The notes under the pieces are model-generated. The model was not told where the DNA came from. It saw only the letters and a program-made list of their open reading frames with translations, and searched no databases. A stretch of 64,000 nt of DNA from JADFJB01 sp964464595 (lineage in GTDB: Bacteria > Zhuqueibacterota > JdFR-76 > DREG01): the NCBI GenBank assembly GCA_964464595.1, contig CAYXGW010000013.1:10886-74885 (forward strand). The letters are read 5' to 3'. Position numbers and translations under genes: made by a program. Position 1 is the first letter of the stretch, and each line of letters opens with the position of its first letter. Shown here piece by piece: positions 9,045 through 18,455 of this stretch.

Positions 9045-10658
9045 TTGGTGATAGGGTTTTTAAAAAGAATCTTTGGAAAACATAGGGATCTTAGTTTTGG
9101 ATTAGATTGGGGGACGCATTCCGTTAAACTTATCGGGCTAAGGAAGTTGGAGTCAAAATATGAACTTACTCATATACTGTTTTTTGAGCTCCCGATTTTT
9201 TCTTCAGCAAAAAACTTAACAAAAATGATTCAGTATAGGTTGAAAAAAATTAATTTTTACGGTGCTAAAATTACTGTTGGTTTACCATCCGAAATGGTTA
9301 TGATGAATCCAACAAATAAATCAATGTTGAGTAAAATTCTAAATTATATTCGCAAAAAAAAACAGCTTGAGTGTAATTTGGACATTCAAAAATATAATCT
9401 TGATGTTACTGAAGAGTTTGTAAAAAATGAATGGAGTCCAAGAAAAGCATTAAAAGGATTTCCGAAAAGGCTTGAAATAGAGAACCTGACAATTCCACTA
9501 CTGCAGAATTCTTCAAAAGAGGAATATAGTTTATTTTTAAATATTGGTTATAAAAAGAGCCAGTTAATTTTTTCACTTGGTCAAAACATACTTGAACTTA
9601 AGACTCTTCGATTCTCATTAAAATCAATTATTCCCCAAAATATTAATCAACATACCCGGAAAAGAATATTTGATTTTTTGAAATCCGATCAAATTTCTTA
9701 TGAGAATAATAAATGGATTTGTAAAGACGACGCTTATATTATCGGATCTGGTAATATTTTGATTGGTATTCAAGAAAATTTAAGGGAATTTAAAAATGAG
9801 TTAAAAGAAATCGTATTGATTCTAAGAAATCAATACGATGTTCAAATTTCCCAAATTAAAATATTAGGCGGAGGCGGGCTTTACAACTGGTTAAAAGAAT
9901 TTATTTCGCAGAATATGAACCTACAAATTCAAAATGTGAATCCCCTTACCCAATTTTCAATGGGTAAGGCAAAAACTAATTTTGATCATCTGCATGATAT
10001 TAAACCAATTTTTGCTCAAGCAATAGCTTTAGCTATGGCTGGCACTCAATCAAAGCAAAGGAAAAAACTAAATCTGATCAGAAGTATTCCTGAAAGCACA
10101 TCGACAGATAAACCTGTTATGAGAAGAGTACGTTTAATTGGGTTGTCTACAGCTTTTACACTACTTCTTGTTTTTGTATTAACGGCTTACAATTATAATC
10201 AAAAATTTCAGGAGTTTTTGCGTTTAAGTGAACAAAAGAAAGAAATTGAAAGTAATCTATCGAGTTTTAGAAAATTAAATAATTATAATTTCTTATTGAC
10301 CAATAAGCAGAAAAAGGAAATTCCCCGAACAACATTCAGAAAATTATCACCAATTTTTACTTTGATCAGTGAACAAATTCCCCGCGGGATATGGGTTACT
10401 GAAATAAAAGTTGTTAGGAAAGAAAACTCAAAGAGAAAATCAAAAAGACAAAAAGAACCGATATCCATCATCATAGAAGGCAAAGGCGTGTCTGGAAATT
10501 ACATTACTGAATTTTTTAATAAGTTGTCAGCAACTGGATATTTTTCACAATTGTTATTAAAAAATATTGATGAAGATCATAGTACCAGCGATCTCATATC
10601 TTATAAACTGATTGCTAACATTCGAGAAAGTAATGTCAAAGTTTCTTCTAAAAGTTAA
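9045..10658 (+). CDS. PilM-PilN-like fusion protein
   Basis: A 537-residue GTG-started protein that joins two type IV pilus assembly parts. Residues 1-345 resemble PilM (actin-like): FGLDWGTHSVKLIGL at the start, SLFLNIGYKKSQL in the middle and ILGGGGLYNWL near residue 280. Residues about 360-537 resemble PilN: basic stretch, one membrane segment (LIGLSTAFTLLLVFVLTAY), a coiled segment, then a periplasmic domain with IPRGIWVTEIKV and IIIEGKGVSGNYITEFFNKL. In most bacteria pilM and pilN are separate. The end overlaps the PilO-like gene by 26 bases. Confidence 0.82.
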   Translation: MVIGFLKRIFGKHRDLSFGLDWGTHSVKLIGLRKLESKYELTHILFFELPIFSSAKNLTKMIQYRLKKINFYGAKITVGLPSEMVMMNPTNKSMLSKILNYIRKKKQLECNLDIQKYNLDVTEEFVKNEWSPRKALKGFPKRLEIENLTIPLLQNSSKEEYSLFLNIGYKKSQLIFSLGQNILELKTLRFSLKSIIPQNINQHTRKRIFDFLKSDQISYENNKWICKDDAYIIGSGNILIGIQENLREFKNELKEIVLILRNQYDVQISQIKILGGGGLYNWLKEFISQNMNLQIQNVNPLTQFSMGKAKTNFDHLHDIKPIFAQAIALAMAGTQSKQRKKLNLIRSIPESTSTDKPVMRRVRLIGLSTAFTLLLVFVLTAYNYNQKFQEFLRLSEQKKEIESNLSSFRKLNNYNFLLTNKQKKEIPRTTFRKLSPIFTLISEQIPRGIWVTEIKVVRKENSKRKSKRQKEPISIIIEGKGVSGNYITEFFNKLSATGYFSQLLLKNIDEDHSTSDLISYKLIANIRESNVKVSSKS

Positions 10659-11205
10659 TTATCGAACGTCGAAATTTAACAGATATTTTCCCAGGATCCG
10701 GAAGGGGATAAACACCGTTTTTATCCTCTTACTAACCATTGTAACCACTTATGTAATGTCAACCAGAATCACATCCATTATTAAAAAGACAATTAATCTC
10801 AACACAGAAATAGACCAACTTCGTAATGAAGTAGTTTTTGCACACAATAATTTTCAAAAATTAGAGGAACTTGATAAGGCTTTTAATTGGCTTCCGATAA
10901 ATTCAATTCCGAGTTTCCGGGTATGTGAAAATGATAGGGACGCTTATCAACGAATCATTAAAATGGGGTTAGAGCAAAAGGTAGATTTAATAGATCTGTC
11001 TGTACAAACACAGGAAGAGATACCTGTTGGTTATGCGTATCGTGTTCAACTTAATGCTTCCTTTTCATGCATTGTTGAATTTTTAAAGCATATTGAATTG
11101 GAATTTGCAGTTTTTGAAATAAAAACAGTACACCTGAAGCCTGAAATTGCCGAAGATACATATAAGGGTAAAGTGCATCTTTACCTTGAAGGTTGGTTAT
11201 TATAA
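10633..11205 (+). CDS. PilO-like inner-membrane pilus assembly protein
   Basis: A 190-residue bitopic protein. One transmembrane helix (about residues 22-44, TVFILLLTIVTTYVM) is followed by a coiled segment (NTEIDQLRNEVVFAHNNFQKLEEL) and a ferredoxin-like periplasmic domain, the usual layout of PilO. I chose ATG at 10633 over the in-frame TTG at 10612 because it gives the usual short charged N-terminus. It overlaps the PilM/N gene and precedes a PilP-like gene by nine bases, supporting a pilMN-O-P operon. Sequence conservation in PilO is low, so the call rests mostly on context and topology. Confidence 0.75.
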   Translation: MSKFLLKVNYRTSKFNRYFPRIRKGINTVFILLLTIVTTYVMSTRITSIIKKTINLNTEIDQLRNEVVFAHNNFQKLEELDKAFNWLPINSIPSFRVCENDRDAYQRIIKMGLEQKVDLIDLSVQTQEEIPVGYAYRVQLNASFSCIVEFLKHIELEFAVFEIKTVHLKPEIAEDTYKGKVHLYLEGWLL

Positions 11206-11214
11206 TTTTGAAGA

Positions 11215-11679
11215 TTGAAGCGTTATCTGCCTAAGTGTCTCATGAAAAATGTAGTAAAATTACTGGTAATTGCAATGGGAGGTGCTGCGATAAGTTTATG
11301 GTTTGGTGGAATTGATCTTAACAATAAATTTGAGAACATTCACTTTGGCCAGATGAATATTGCAAATTTCCTAATTCCAACGATAAAAGGTTTGTTAAAT
11401 AACCGAAGTAAATTGGCGGCTTCGAATGATTTGAATGAAATAGATGTAGAATTAAGAGACCCGTTTCTGCCATCAAATATTAATTCAGGATCGAATAAGC
11501 GGACTTCCAAACGTTTATTGGAAGGTTTGGTTTATCGTGATGATAAAGAATACGCACTAATTAGTGGAAAAATGGTAGCCCTTGGAGATTGGGTTCGTAA
11601 TATGAGAGTAATCATGATTCGCAATGACAAAGTTGTTTTGGCAAACAATAAAAACATCCGAGTGCTTTACCTATTCTAG
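11215..11679 (+). CDS. PilP-like pilus assembly protein
   Basis: A 154-residue protein starting at TTG (an internal ATG at 11242 is possible). An N-terminal membrane segment (LLVIAMGGAAISLWFGG) is followed by a disordered linker, then VELRDPFLPSN and a small beta domain (LLEGLVYRDDKEYALISGK, ALGDWVRNMRV). The RDPF motif and the beta domain that follows it are typical of PilP, the lipoprotein or bitopic protein linking the PilMNO platform to the secretin. There is no secretin gene next door, which is unusual. The gene runs directly into the next frame without a gap. Confidence 0.72.
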   Translation: MKRYLPKCLMKNVVKLLVIAMGGAAISLWFGGIDLNNKFENIHFGQMNIANFLIPTIKGLLNNRSKLAASNDLNEIDVELRDPFLPSNINSGSNKRTSKRLLEGLVYRDDKEYALISGKMVALGDWVRNMRVIMIRNDKVVLANNKNIRVLYLF

Positions 11680-12876
11680 TTGAATGAAAGGCAAGTTTTG
11701 AAAGTTACCAAGTTGAACTTAACGCGTCAGGAATTGTTTGAAAGATTGATCCTCTCGCAAAAACAAATATTGGCTTACAGCAAAGACTTTGCACAAATTT
11801 ACCGTAAAGAGCGGGAACGCCGTATACATTTGGAAGAAACCCACGACAAACTAAAAGCTATTATAAACAGCATCTCAGATGCGATGGTAGCAGCAGATAA
11901 CAATTTGGTAGTCACAGAATTTAATAAGGCATTTGAGGATATAATTGGGGAAAAAACAGAAAACATTCAAGGATCATCGATTCTTAGTTTGCTGCCAATT
12001 CAAGAGCTAAACAAGAAAATCAATCAATTTAAAACTGCGGATTCTAAGGTGCTAAATTTCGAATTTTCAATAAATTCCCTTGACGAATCAATCTACCTAG
12101 CGACTGTCACCAAAATCCTAAGCCAGCAGACAGAAAGAAATGGCTTTGTATTTGTACTCCGGGATATTACGGAAAACAAACACCTGGATAAGCTTAGAAA
12201 TAGTTTATTCACTTTTGCTTCCAATGAAATTAAAACTCCTTTAAATGGTTTACTTGGGTTTTTAAATTATTTGTATAACGATTTGAAAACAAAATTAAAC
12301 GAAGATGAAAATGCACACTTTCGGTTTTTAATAGAATCCGGAGAGAACTTGGAAAAAATAATGGAAGACCTGATGAGGCTTTCTCCGTTAGCTTCGGAAA
12401 ATGATTCTCAGGTTTCTCCGCTTGAATTGAACGAAACAATTAAAAGTGCCATTGACAATGTTAATTCGGAATCACATAGGTTAAAAATACAAATTCAATT
12501 TAAGAAATCAGACAATGTTTATATTTTAGCAGACAAAATATTATTTAATAAAGCCATAGAAAACATCATTAAAAACTTCGTTTTCTGTTCTCATCAAGAT
12601 TCGGAATTGAAGATTAAATTGGTGAAGAAGCAAAACGAATTGGAAATTCAATGTAAGAATTCAAAAGTAAATGAAGAAAAAGCCGGAAAATTTAAGAAAG
12701 AGTTGAACGCCGAAAATGGTTACGAAATAAATAAGCAAGGGATTAACCTGGCGCTGGCAAAAGACATTGTGGAATGGAATGGCGGGAAATTTCAGATACG
12801 TGGACAGAAATCTTTGGTTTTGATCATCAAGTTTTCAGATTGGAATTCGGAATTAACGGCTTTGATGAGAGACTAA
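11680..12876 (+). CDS. PAS-containing histidine-kinase-like protein lacking the phospho-His
   Basis: A 398-residue TTG-started protein. A coiled N-terminus (LERLILSQKQ to HDKL) leads into a PAS domain (about 55-165, NSISDAMVAADNNLVVTEFNKAFEDIIG). The dimerisation helix aligns with HisKA but reads FASNEIKTPLNGLLGF: the His is Asn182 (AAT at 12223). The ATPase-like domain is also weak: N-box NIIKNFV, no DxGxG motif, and only a trace of the G2 region (INLALAKDIVEWNGG). It is therefore probably a non-catalytic kinase homologue that scaffolds or tunes its neighbours. It sits between the pil genes and a receiver gene. Confidence 0.82.
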   Translation: MNERQVLKVTKLNLTRQELFERLILSQKQILAYSKDFAQIYRKERERRIHLEETHDKLKAIINSISDAMVAADNNLVVTEFNKAFEDIIGEKTENIQGSSILSLLPIQELNKKINQFKTADSKVLNFEFSINSLDESIYLATVTKILSQQTERNGFVFVLRDITENKHLDKLRNSLFTFASNEIKTPLNGLLGFLNYLYNDLKTKLNEDENAHFRFLIESGENLEKIMEDLMRLSPLASENDSQVSPLELNETIKSAIDNVNSESHRLKIQIQFKKSDNVYILADKILFNKAIENIIKNFVFCSHQDSELKIKLVKKQNELEIQCKNSKVNEEKAGKFKKELNAENGYEINKQGINLALAKDIVEWNGGKFQIRGQKSLVLIIKFSDWNSELTALMRD

Positions 12877-12916
12877 AGAAATTAATATTTAAAAAAAATA
12901 AAAAATAGGCTCTAAA

Positions 12917-13297
12917 ATGAACGGATATTTTTCAAAAAAGATTTTGGTTGTTGATGATGAAGAGGAAATCAGATCTTTGGTTAAAGAAACACTAATGGTT
13001 GATGATTTTAATGTGGTTGAAGCAGAAGACGGAGATCGAGCATTGAACATGATAGCTAATGAAGATCCCGATCTGGTATTGTTGGATGTTCGAATGCCGG
13101 GACAATATGATGGATTGGAAGTCTGCCGGCAGATTAAAAATAATTCTAAAACTCGCGATATATCGGTAATTTTTCTCACAGCTGTTCCGATTCCTGAATT
13201 AAAATATCGGGAAACAAATGCACAAGGTGTATTTAGTAAACCGTTTAGTCCGATCAAATTAGTTGATAAAGTATATCAAACACTTGGTTTAAATTGA
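12917..13297 (+). CDS. Single-domain response regulator
   Basis: A 126-residue receiver. The acidic cluster is VVDDEEEIRSLV, the phospho-acceptor lies in LVLLDVRMPGQYDGLEV, the switch Thr in VIFLTAVP, and the Lys in FSKPFSPIKL. There is no output domain. It lies between a degenerate kinase and an intact kinase, so it is a likely target of the latter. Confidence 0.93.
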   Translation: MNGYFSKKILVVDDEEEIRSLVKETLMVDDFNVVEAEDGDRALNMIANEDPDLVLLDVRMPGQYDGLEVCRQIKNNSKTRDISVIFLTAVPIPELKYRETNAQGVFSKPFSPIKLVDKVYQTLGLN

Positions 13298-13312
13298 GTA
13301 TCAGTAAGTATT

Positions 13313-14434
13313 ATGAAAAAAGCAAGACATAAAAAAGCTGACATTATAAATTCAAATTCTTTGAACGCTGAAATGCTGGTCGAAGAATTATTCCGTAATT
13401 ACAATGTCAGCACGGATCTCATTAAAAAAAGTACGGATCTGGAAGAATTGTTGGACACGATCTTAAAAGAATATAGTGATCGATTTGACGAAATTCCGGG
13501 AGTCGATTTAGTCAATGTAGATCAATTGGATGATAAGTGGCTTGTTAAAGAAAAGCTCAAATCTTTTGTTATGTTTGCTTCGCAAGCAATAGTTTTAAAA
13601 GAGAATGCAGAAGTATTTCATAATCTTGAGAAGTCCAATAAAAATTTACATAAAACCAAGAAAAAATTGGAGAAGCAAAATAATCTTCTTGAACAAATGA
13701 ATCAACAATATCTGAACATGCTGGGATTTGTCTCTCATGAATTAAGAAATCCGTTGATTTCGATTCTCGGTTTCGCTGAGTTACTGGATGAGGAATTGCT
13801 TGGAGAACTAAAAACCGAACAAAAGAAAGCCCTATCAGTCATTATTCGATCTTGCAGATTATTAATTGAAATGATAAAAAATTATTTGGATTTGGCTAAT
13901 ATTGAACAAGGTGACCTGGTTATTGACAAAAAGAGGTTGGACTTACACAAAGATGTTCTTTCATTTGTGTTGGAAGAAATGACCGAACAATATAATCGGA
14001 AAGAATTGAAGGTATGGGTAGAATCTGATCTGGATAGTATTATGGTTGATAGTGATTCCGGGTTAATGAGAGTTGTTTTTAACAATCTCCTTTCAAATGC
14101 TGTTAAATACTCCAACCAGGGAGGGAATGTGATCGTTGAGATAATAAGAAAAGAGGATAATTTTGAAATCAGTGTTCTGAATACTGGCCAGGGTGTTGAA
14201 AGAAATCAAATGAAGAATTTGTTTAAAAAATTTACCCGTATTGAATCTGAGAACCGGTCTGGAATGAAAAGTTCCGGGCTCGGTTTGTATAACGCAAAAT
14301 ATATTATTAAAAAACATGGTGGATCCATTTGGGTTGATTCCGAGTATGGAAAATATTTCAAGGTGTCGTTTTCATTGCCGGTATGTTTAGACGCTAAAAA
14401 CCCGATATTATCCCGGCAAGCTGTAGGATATTAA
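13313..14434 (+). CDS. Soluble sensor histidine kinase
   Basis: A 373-residue kinase. Residues 1-100 have no recognised sensor domain; a coiled coil (NLEKSNKNLHKTKKKLEKQ) leads into the HisKA box MLGFVSHELRNPLISILGF, with His142. The ATPase domain has N-box FNNLLSNAVKYS, a weak G1 box (VLNTGQGVERNQ), the F box LFKKFTRIE and G2 box SSGLGLYNAKYI. G1 has Asn where Asp is usual (LNTGQG), a substitution that is seen in active kinases. It lies 15 bases after the receiver gene and five bases before the next regulator, so the three probably form one unit. Confidence 0.92.
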   Translation: MKKARHKKADIINSNSLNAEMLVEELFRNYNVSTDLIKKSTDLEELLDTILKEYSDRFDEIPGVDLVNVDQLDDKWLVKEKLKSFVMFASQAIVLKENAEVFHNLEKSNKNLHKTKKKLEKQNNLLEQMNQQYLNMLGFVSHELRNPLISILGFAELLDEELLGELKTEQKKALSVIIRSCRLLIEMIKNYLDLANIEQGDLVIDKKRLDLHKDVLSFVLEEMTEQYNRKELKVWVESDLDSIMVDSDSGLMRVVFNNLLSNAVKYSNQGGNVIVEIIRKEDNFEISVLNTGQGVERNQMKNLFKKFTRIESENRSGMKSSGLGLYNAKYIIKKHGGSIWVDSEYGKYFKVSFSLPVCLDAKNPILSRQAVGY

Positions 14435-14439
14435 AGAAA

Positions 14440-15774
14440 ATGAAATTAAGGATTAGCATAATTGAACCGGATATGAATGCCAGAAACGTTCTGAACAACG
14501 TTTTAAAGGAATCTGGGTTCGATGTCTTCTCCTATGCTGATAGTGAAATTGCTTTGAAGGAATGGAAGACTGTAAACCCACATCTTGCAATTTTTGAGTG
14601 GACCTTAAAAAATTATTCAGGTTCAAAATTATGCGAGGAGATCACCATTCATTATCCCGAAATGCCTTTCTATATTTTATCCGAAATTCGCGACATGGGT
14701 ATCAAGCTTGAAGCATTGAAAGCAGGTGCCTTGGATTTTTTAACAAAGCCATTTGACCGGGACATGTTGTTAGCAAAAGTTAATGCAGCTTTGAGGATTT
14801 GCAATTCCAATTCTAATGGTTCCAATGTTAATGCATCAAGTGATAAAAATAGCAAACCTCTATTTGTTGAGTATTTGATTACAAAGAAAATTAAAACAAT
14901 TAAACCAGCGCCGGATGGACAATCAAAATTTGGGTTTTCTTATAAACTGCTTTCGAAATGGGAAAATAAGGAATTAAATCCTGATCAACAAATCGAATTT
15001 CTAGAAAAATTGGAAAAAGACGGATGGTTGGTGAAGCGAATTTATGATCTGGTTAAGACATGTCCCTCGTGCAGCTCCTATCAACTAAATATTAGAACCG
15101 TTTGCCCGGAATGCAACTCCCCTATATTCACCCAGGACATACAATTAAAAGACTCTGAGAACAATTCAATTGGCAGTGGAATTTCTCATTTTAACATGTG
15201 TGAAAGATGCAATTCTAAATTTAAGAATGGATTGTCTTTCGCACGTTGTTGGTCATGTGAAACGGAATTTAAAGAGGAAGAGGCCAACGCCCAAATTATC
15301 TATTCATTTTCATTGAAGCCTGGAATTGTTCCGGATAAACGGGACGGAAGTGCATTGCAGATGATTCTTAGTGAAAATGGAATACAAGCATTGGACGGCT
15401 GTATTTTTGAAAATTTTTTAAGATTGGAAAAACTTCAGCATAATTTGGCTCAAAAACCTTATGCATTGCTTCATTTACGCTTTTCGACGATGAATCAAGG
15501 TGAAAATAATTCTGAAAATAAAAAGAAAATTAACCATATTGTTTTAATAGTGAAAAAATTAATGCAACCACAGGATGCGGCGTTTTACAAAGCCCCAAAT
15601 GAACTCATTCTTTTCTTTTCCTACACGGAACCCCGGGTTGCAGAAATCAGGGCAGCGAGAATTAATTCCTATTTAAACAAATTGGAATTGAATTCCTTTG
15701 TGCAATTGGACTTAACCACTCACAACTATTCAAAAGTTTTGGATATCTTGGAACGAGAAATCGAAACAGTCTAA
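14440..15774 (+). CDS. Receiver fused to tandem zinc ribbons and a degenerate GGDEF-like domain
   Basis: A 444-residue protein. Residues 1-120 are a receiver, atypical at the phospho-site (LAIFEWTLKNYSG has Glu in place of Asp) but with KPFDRDML. The middle (about 145-285) has two Cys4 clusters, CPSCSSYQLNIRTVCPEC and CERCNSKFKNGLSFARCWSC, an arrangement that resembles the TackOD1 output domain. The C-terminal part (about 335-444) has AAFYKAPNELILFFSYTEPR where an active cyclase would show a GGDEF loop, so it looks like a catalytically dead nucleotide-cyclase fold. The TackOD1 and GGDEF relations are my inference. Confidence 0.75.
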   Translation: MKLRISIIEPDMNARNVLNNVLKESGFDVFSYADSEIALKEWKTVNPHLAIFEWTLKNYSGSKLCEEITIHYPEMPFYILSEIRDMGIKLEALKAGALDFLTKPFDRDMLLAKVNAALRICNSNSNGSNVNASSDKNSKPLFVEYLITKKIKTIKPAPDGQSKFGFSYKLLSKWENKELNPDQQIEFLEKLEKDGWLVKRIYDLVKTCPSCSSYQLNIRTVCPECNSPIFTQDIQLKDSENNSIGSGISHFNMCERCNSKFKNGLSFARCWSCETEFKEEEANAQIIYSFSLKPGIVPDKRDGSALQMILSENGIQALDGCIFENFLRLEKLQHNLAQKPYALLHLRFSTMNQGENNSENKKKINHIVLIVKKLMQPQDAAFYKAPNELILFFSYTEPRVAEIRAARINSYLNKLELNSFVQLDLTTHNYSKVLDILEREIETV

Positions 15775-15939
15775 ACTAAAACTTAAATTTTGAAATTTCG
15801 GTAATGCATGTCAAAATCAAACTGAAATGTAAAACGCAGAACTCTCTTGGCAAGCTCTGCGCTCTCTATCTTTAAAACCTGTTTTTCAGGCGATCCTTTC
15901 TTAAAAAGTGTTTCTCATTCAATAAAACAGATTATTGAG

Positions 15940-16800
15940 TTATTTTACCAAATTGATTTCAGCGGTTTGAATTATTGTCATTGGAATGTCCATCCCTTGA
16001 GAAGGTATGGCGACAACGCCTTCAGTCTTCGAATTTGAAGTGCTGTTCACAAAAACTCCGGTTGCATAATCAAAGTAAATAACTCCGGTGCCGGCACCCA
16101 CTCCATCAAATTCAAGATCCATCCCGTTTTGCTGCCCTTTGCCTGATAGCTTCATCGAAACTTCAATATCAAACCGTAAGCATTCTGTGTTTTGTTTGGT
16201 TTCAATACCAACAAATTTATAAGTAGTATTTGAATTGATATCAATGTTCAAAGGACCGCTTTTAACAGTATTTGTCTCTTTATGAGGCCAACTATCCCCG
16301 ATTTTCAAAGCTTTTTCCGGAAAAATTAAAAATAGATTTTTTAGCATTATATCGATATTACCGCCCAGGGCCAACTTTTTTATTTCATCAGTGCCGGTTA
16401 TTTTAGTTACTTTACCGAAAGGATCCGAGGCTATTTTCACATGGGAACTAAGTAGTTTTTCTTTGTAATCGCTGATCCCGGTTAACCCGGGTGCGTTTGA
16501 TTCGATATTAGTAGATCCAAAAGTAACATCATAGTTAATCTCGTTTTCAGTTACACCGCTTACTTTCAAACTCATACTCATATCTGACTTAGTGCCAAAA
16601 TTTTGTTCTTGGCCCATCATGTTTTGGGTAATATCAGAATTTGAAATAATCATGTATTTTGCTACAGAGCCAACCTTGGGTTTATAATTAATCTGGAATC
16701 CATTCGTGCTCATTTCAGTTAAATTCATCTTGCTTGCACTGCATGACCAAATAAATGCCACAGTTGCAAATGTTAAAATGGTTCGCATTGTGGTTCTCAT
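15940..16800 (-). CDS. DUF6263-like lipoprotein
   Basis: A 286-residue exported protein. The N-terminus ends in a lipobox (TVAFIWSCSAS), so the mature protein should be membrane-anchored. The body is all beta-like with a repeated pattern typical of DUF6263 proteins (KVGSVAKYMIISNSDITQN, SMSLKVSGVTENEINYDV, KALKIGDSWPHKE). The function of that family is not known. It is transcribed opposite to the signalling cluster and stands alone. The family call is from pattern memory and should be taken as probable. Confidence 0.75.
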   Translation of the reverse strand: MRTTMRTILTFATVAFIWSCSASKMNLTEMSTNGFQINYKPKVGSVAKYMIISNSDITQNMMGQEQNFGTKSDMSMSLKVSGVTENEINYDVTFGSTNIESNAPGLTGISDYKEKLLSSHVKIASDPFGKVTKITGTDEIKKLALGGNIDIMLKNLFLIFPEKALKIGDSWPHKETNTVKSGPLNIDINSNTTYKFVGIETKQNTECLRFDIEVSMKLSGKGQQNGMDLEFDGVGAGTGVIYFDYATGVFVNSTSNSKTEGVVAIPSQGMDIPMTIIQTAEINLVK

Positions 16801-16906
16801 AATATTTCCTTCCTTATGATTTGATTAATAAGATAAAAGTTAATTAGATATGATACCTACTTGAATAAATAAAATTCGATGAATTATTGCTAATATACAT
16901 AAGTTC

Positions 16907-18004
16907 TCAGGGTAGAATTTTTTTGGAATATACTGTTCTATTGCGACCTTTTTTCTTTGCTTCGAATAGCTGTTTGTCTGCCATTTCTACAAGACTTTCC
17001 GCAGAGTAAGCTTCAGACGGATAGTTGGAAACACCACCGGAAATGGTTATTGCTTCATTTTTTAAGTTGCTCATTAAAGAAAGATTTTTCGCGATGTATT
17101 TCCTTAATTTTTCGCTTACGATAATTGCATTCCTCATGTTGGTTTCAGGCAGCAATATAATAAACTCTTCTCCACCATAACGAATTAGAATATCAGATTT
17201 TCTCAATTGCTCTTTTGTGATTTGTACCAGGTTTTTAAGAATGTCATCCCCAATTAAATGACCATACTGATCATTTTTAGATTTGAAATGATCGATGTCA
17301 ATCATTAATAATGACAAGTTTCTTTTATACCGTTCGGCTCTTTTAAATTCAATAGGAAAGCGCTGGTTAAAATATCTTCTGTTGTAAGCGCCAGTTAAAT
17401 GATCCAGGTAGGTATCCTCACGAGTTTTTGTATAGATGATAATCTTATCCAATGTATTGCTAACTTCAAAAGAAACCCGACTGAGAAAATCGATTTCCTG
17501 TTCGGAAAATTTTTGGGTGCCATTCCGGAAAAAATTTAACGTTCCGATTGTTTTCTGTCCATTGGGATTAAGAGGAAAACCGGTATAATGTAATGGGAAT
17601 TCAATAGAATAGTTGTCCGCTATCTGGATGTCAGTCAGCTCGGTAATTGTTAGTGAATCGATCGAAATTCCGTTTTGGTTTAACATAACCTTTTCGAGAA
17701 TATCATTCGAAGGAAAGATCACATTGCCATCATTTTTAAATGAGCAGCCATAAGTTTGGTTTAGATCCAATGAATTTGCAATCGAATCCAGCAAATATAA
17801 GGATGCATATTTTATTGGCAAAGATTTGTTAAAGACTTTGAAAATGTTTGTCAGTATACGGTTTAAATCAAATGTGGTACCCAAAATACGTGTTAAGTTA
17901 TAGAGGATGAACATTTCGGAAAGTTTTCCATTCAAGGAACGATTAGCAATCTCTACTTCCTCATACTTTTTTTGTAAATCGGAAAATTTTTCTTTCAAAT
18001 CCAT
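16907..18004 (-). CDS. GAF-GGDEF diguanylate cyclase
   Basis: A 365-residue protein: an N-terminal coiled coil (about 1-35), a GAF-like domain (about 40-200) and a GGDEF domain (about 200-365). The signature is RYGGEEFIILLPE, with an intact active loop GGEEF; five residues upstream is RKSD, which matches the RxxD inhibitory site for product feedback. LTGAYNRRYFNQRF and MIDIDHFKSKND, which hold the metal and substrate residues, are present. It should make cyclic di-GMP from two GTP in the cytoplasm. It is the only clear cyclase in the window and may connect to the pil/HDOD genes upstream. Confidence 0.94.
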   Translation of the reverse strand: MDLKEKFSDLQKKYEEVEIANRSLNGKLSEMFILYNLTRILGTTFDLNRILTNIFKVFNKSLPIKYASLYLLDSIANSLDLNQTYGCSFKNDGNVIFPSNDILEKVMLNQNGISIDSLTITELTDIQIADNYSIEFPLHYTGFPLNPNGQKTIGTLNFFRNGTQKFSEQEIDFLSRVSFEVSNTLDKIIIYTKTREDTYLDHLTGAYNRRYFNQRFPIEFKRAERYKRNLSLLMIDIDHFKSKNDQYGHLIGDDILKNLVQITKEQLRKSDILIRYGGEEFIILLPETNMRNAIIVSEKLRKYIAKNLSLMSNLKNEAITISGGVSNYPSEAYSAESLVEMADKQLFEAKKKGRNRTVYSKKILP

Positions 18005-18026
18005 AGTTGTCGATTTATCAATCTGC

Positions 18027-18455
18027 TTATTGTTTGATTTGTATAATTGATTGCAAATAATGCCTCATAATTTCAAGCTTGTTTTGAATAGCTAATCCCG
18101 AAAGCCCAGGATCCAATAATACATTGTAAAACAGACGATCGTTTGGTTTCGCAAAAGAAATACGGGTAAGAGCGCCTGTAGTTTTACAAATTATGGCCGC
18201 AGCCAAAGAAAAATGTTGATTCAGATCTATTGCCAGCTGATATTGAGTCGCTAATAATACTTGCTTAATTGAATCTTCAAGTCTATTCGGAAAAGATAAA
18301 GAGGAGTAGGAATAAAACAAACAATTGCATGATGATTGTACAAAGGGAGCGAATTCAGATAAAGCACAAAACTGAATAGGGTGGCCAAGAAATAATGTTT
18401 GATATTTCAAAATAATGGTTTGGCAGGAGACTTTATCTATATTGTTTTCCGGCAA
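18027..18455 (-). CDS. Hypothetical protein with unresolved start
   Basis: From the first TTG (18455) this frame has 142 codons, but it stays open for 49 more codons upstream (to about 18602) without any ATG, GTG or TTG. The extension reads like real protein, with strand-like stretches such as INLPIVIGG and KKILICLPEN. The start may be a rare codon (ATT or CTG), or an upstream indel may have removed it; an out-of-frame ATG at about 18512 ends at a run of seven A. I do not recognise the family. It lies 22 bases upstream of the diguanylate cyclase gene on the same strand, so the two are likely co-transcribed. Confidence 0.55.
   Translation of the reverse strand: MPENNIDKVSCQTIILKYQTLFLGHPIQFCALSEFAPFVQSSCNCLFYSYSSLSFPNRLEDSIKQVLLATQYQLAIDLNQHFSLAAAIICKTTGALTRISFAKPNDRLFYNVLLDPGLSGLAIQNKLEIMRHYLQSIIQIKQ

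Noticed and set aside
15847..16038. Short plus-strand frame
   Set aside because: It overlaps the 3' end of the DUF6263-like lipoprotein gene on the other strand and has no features.
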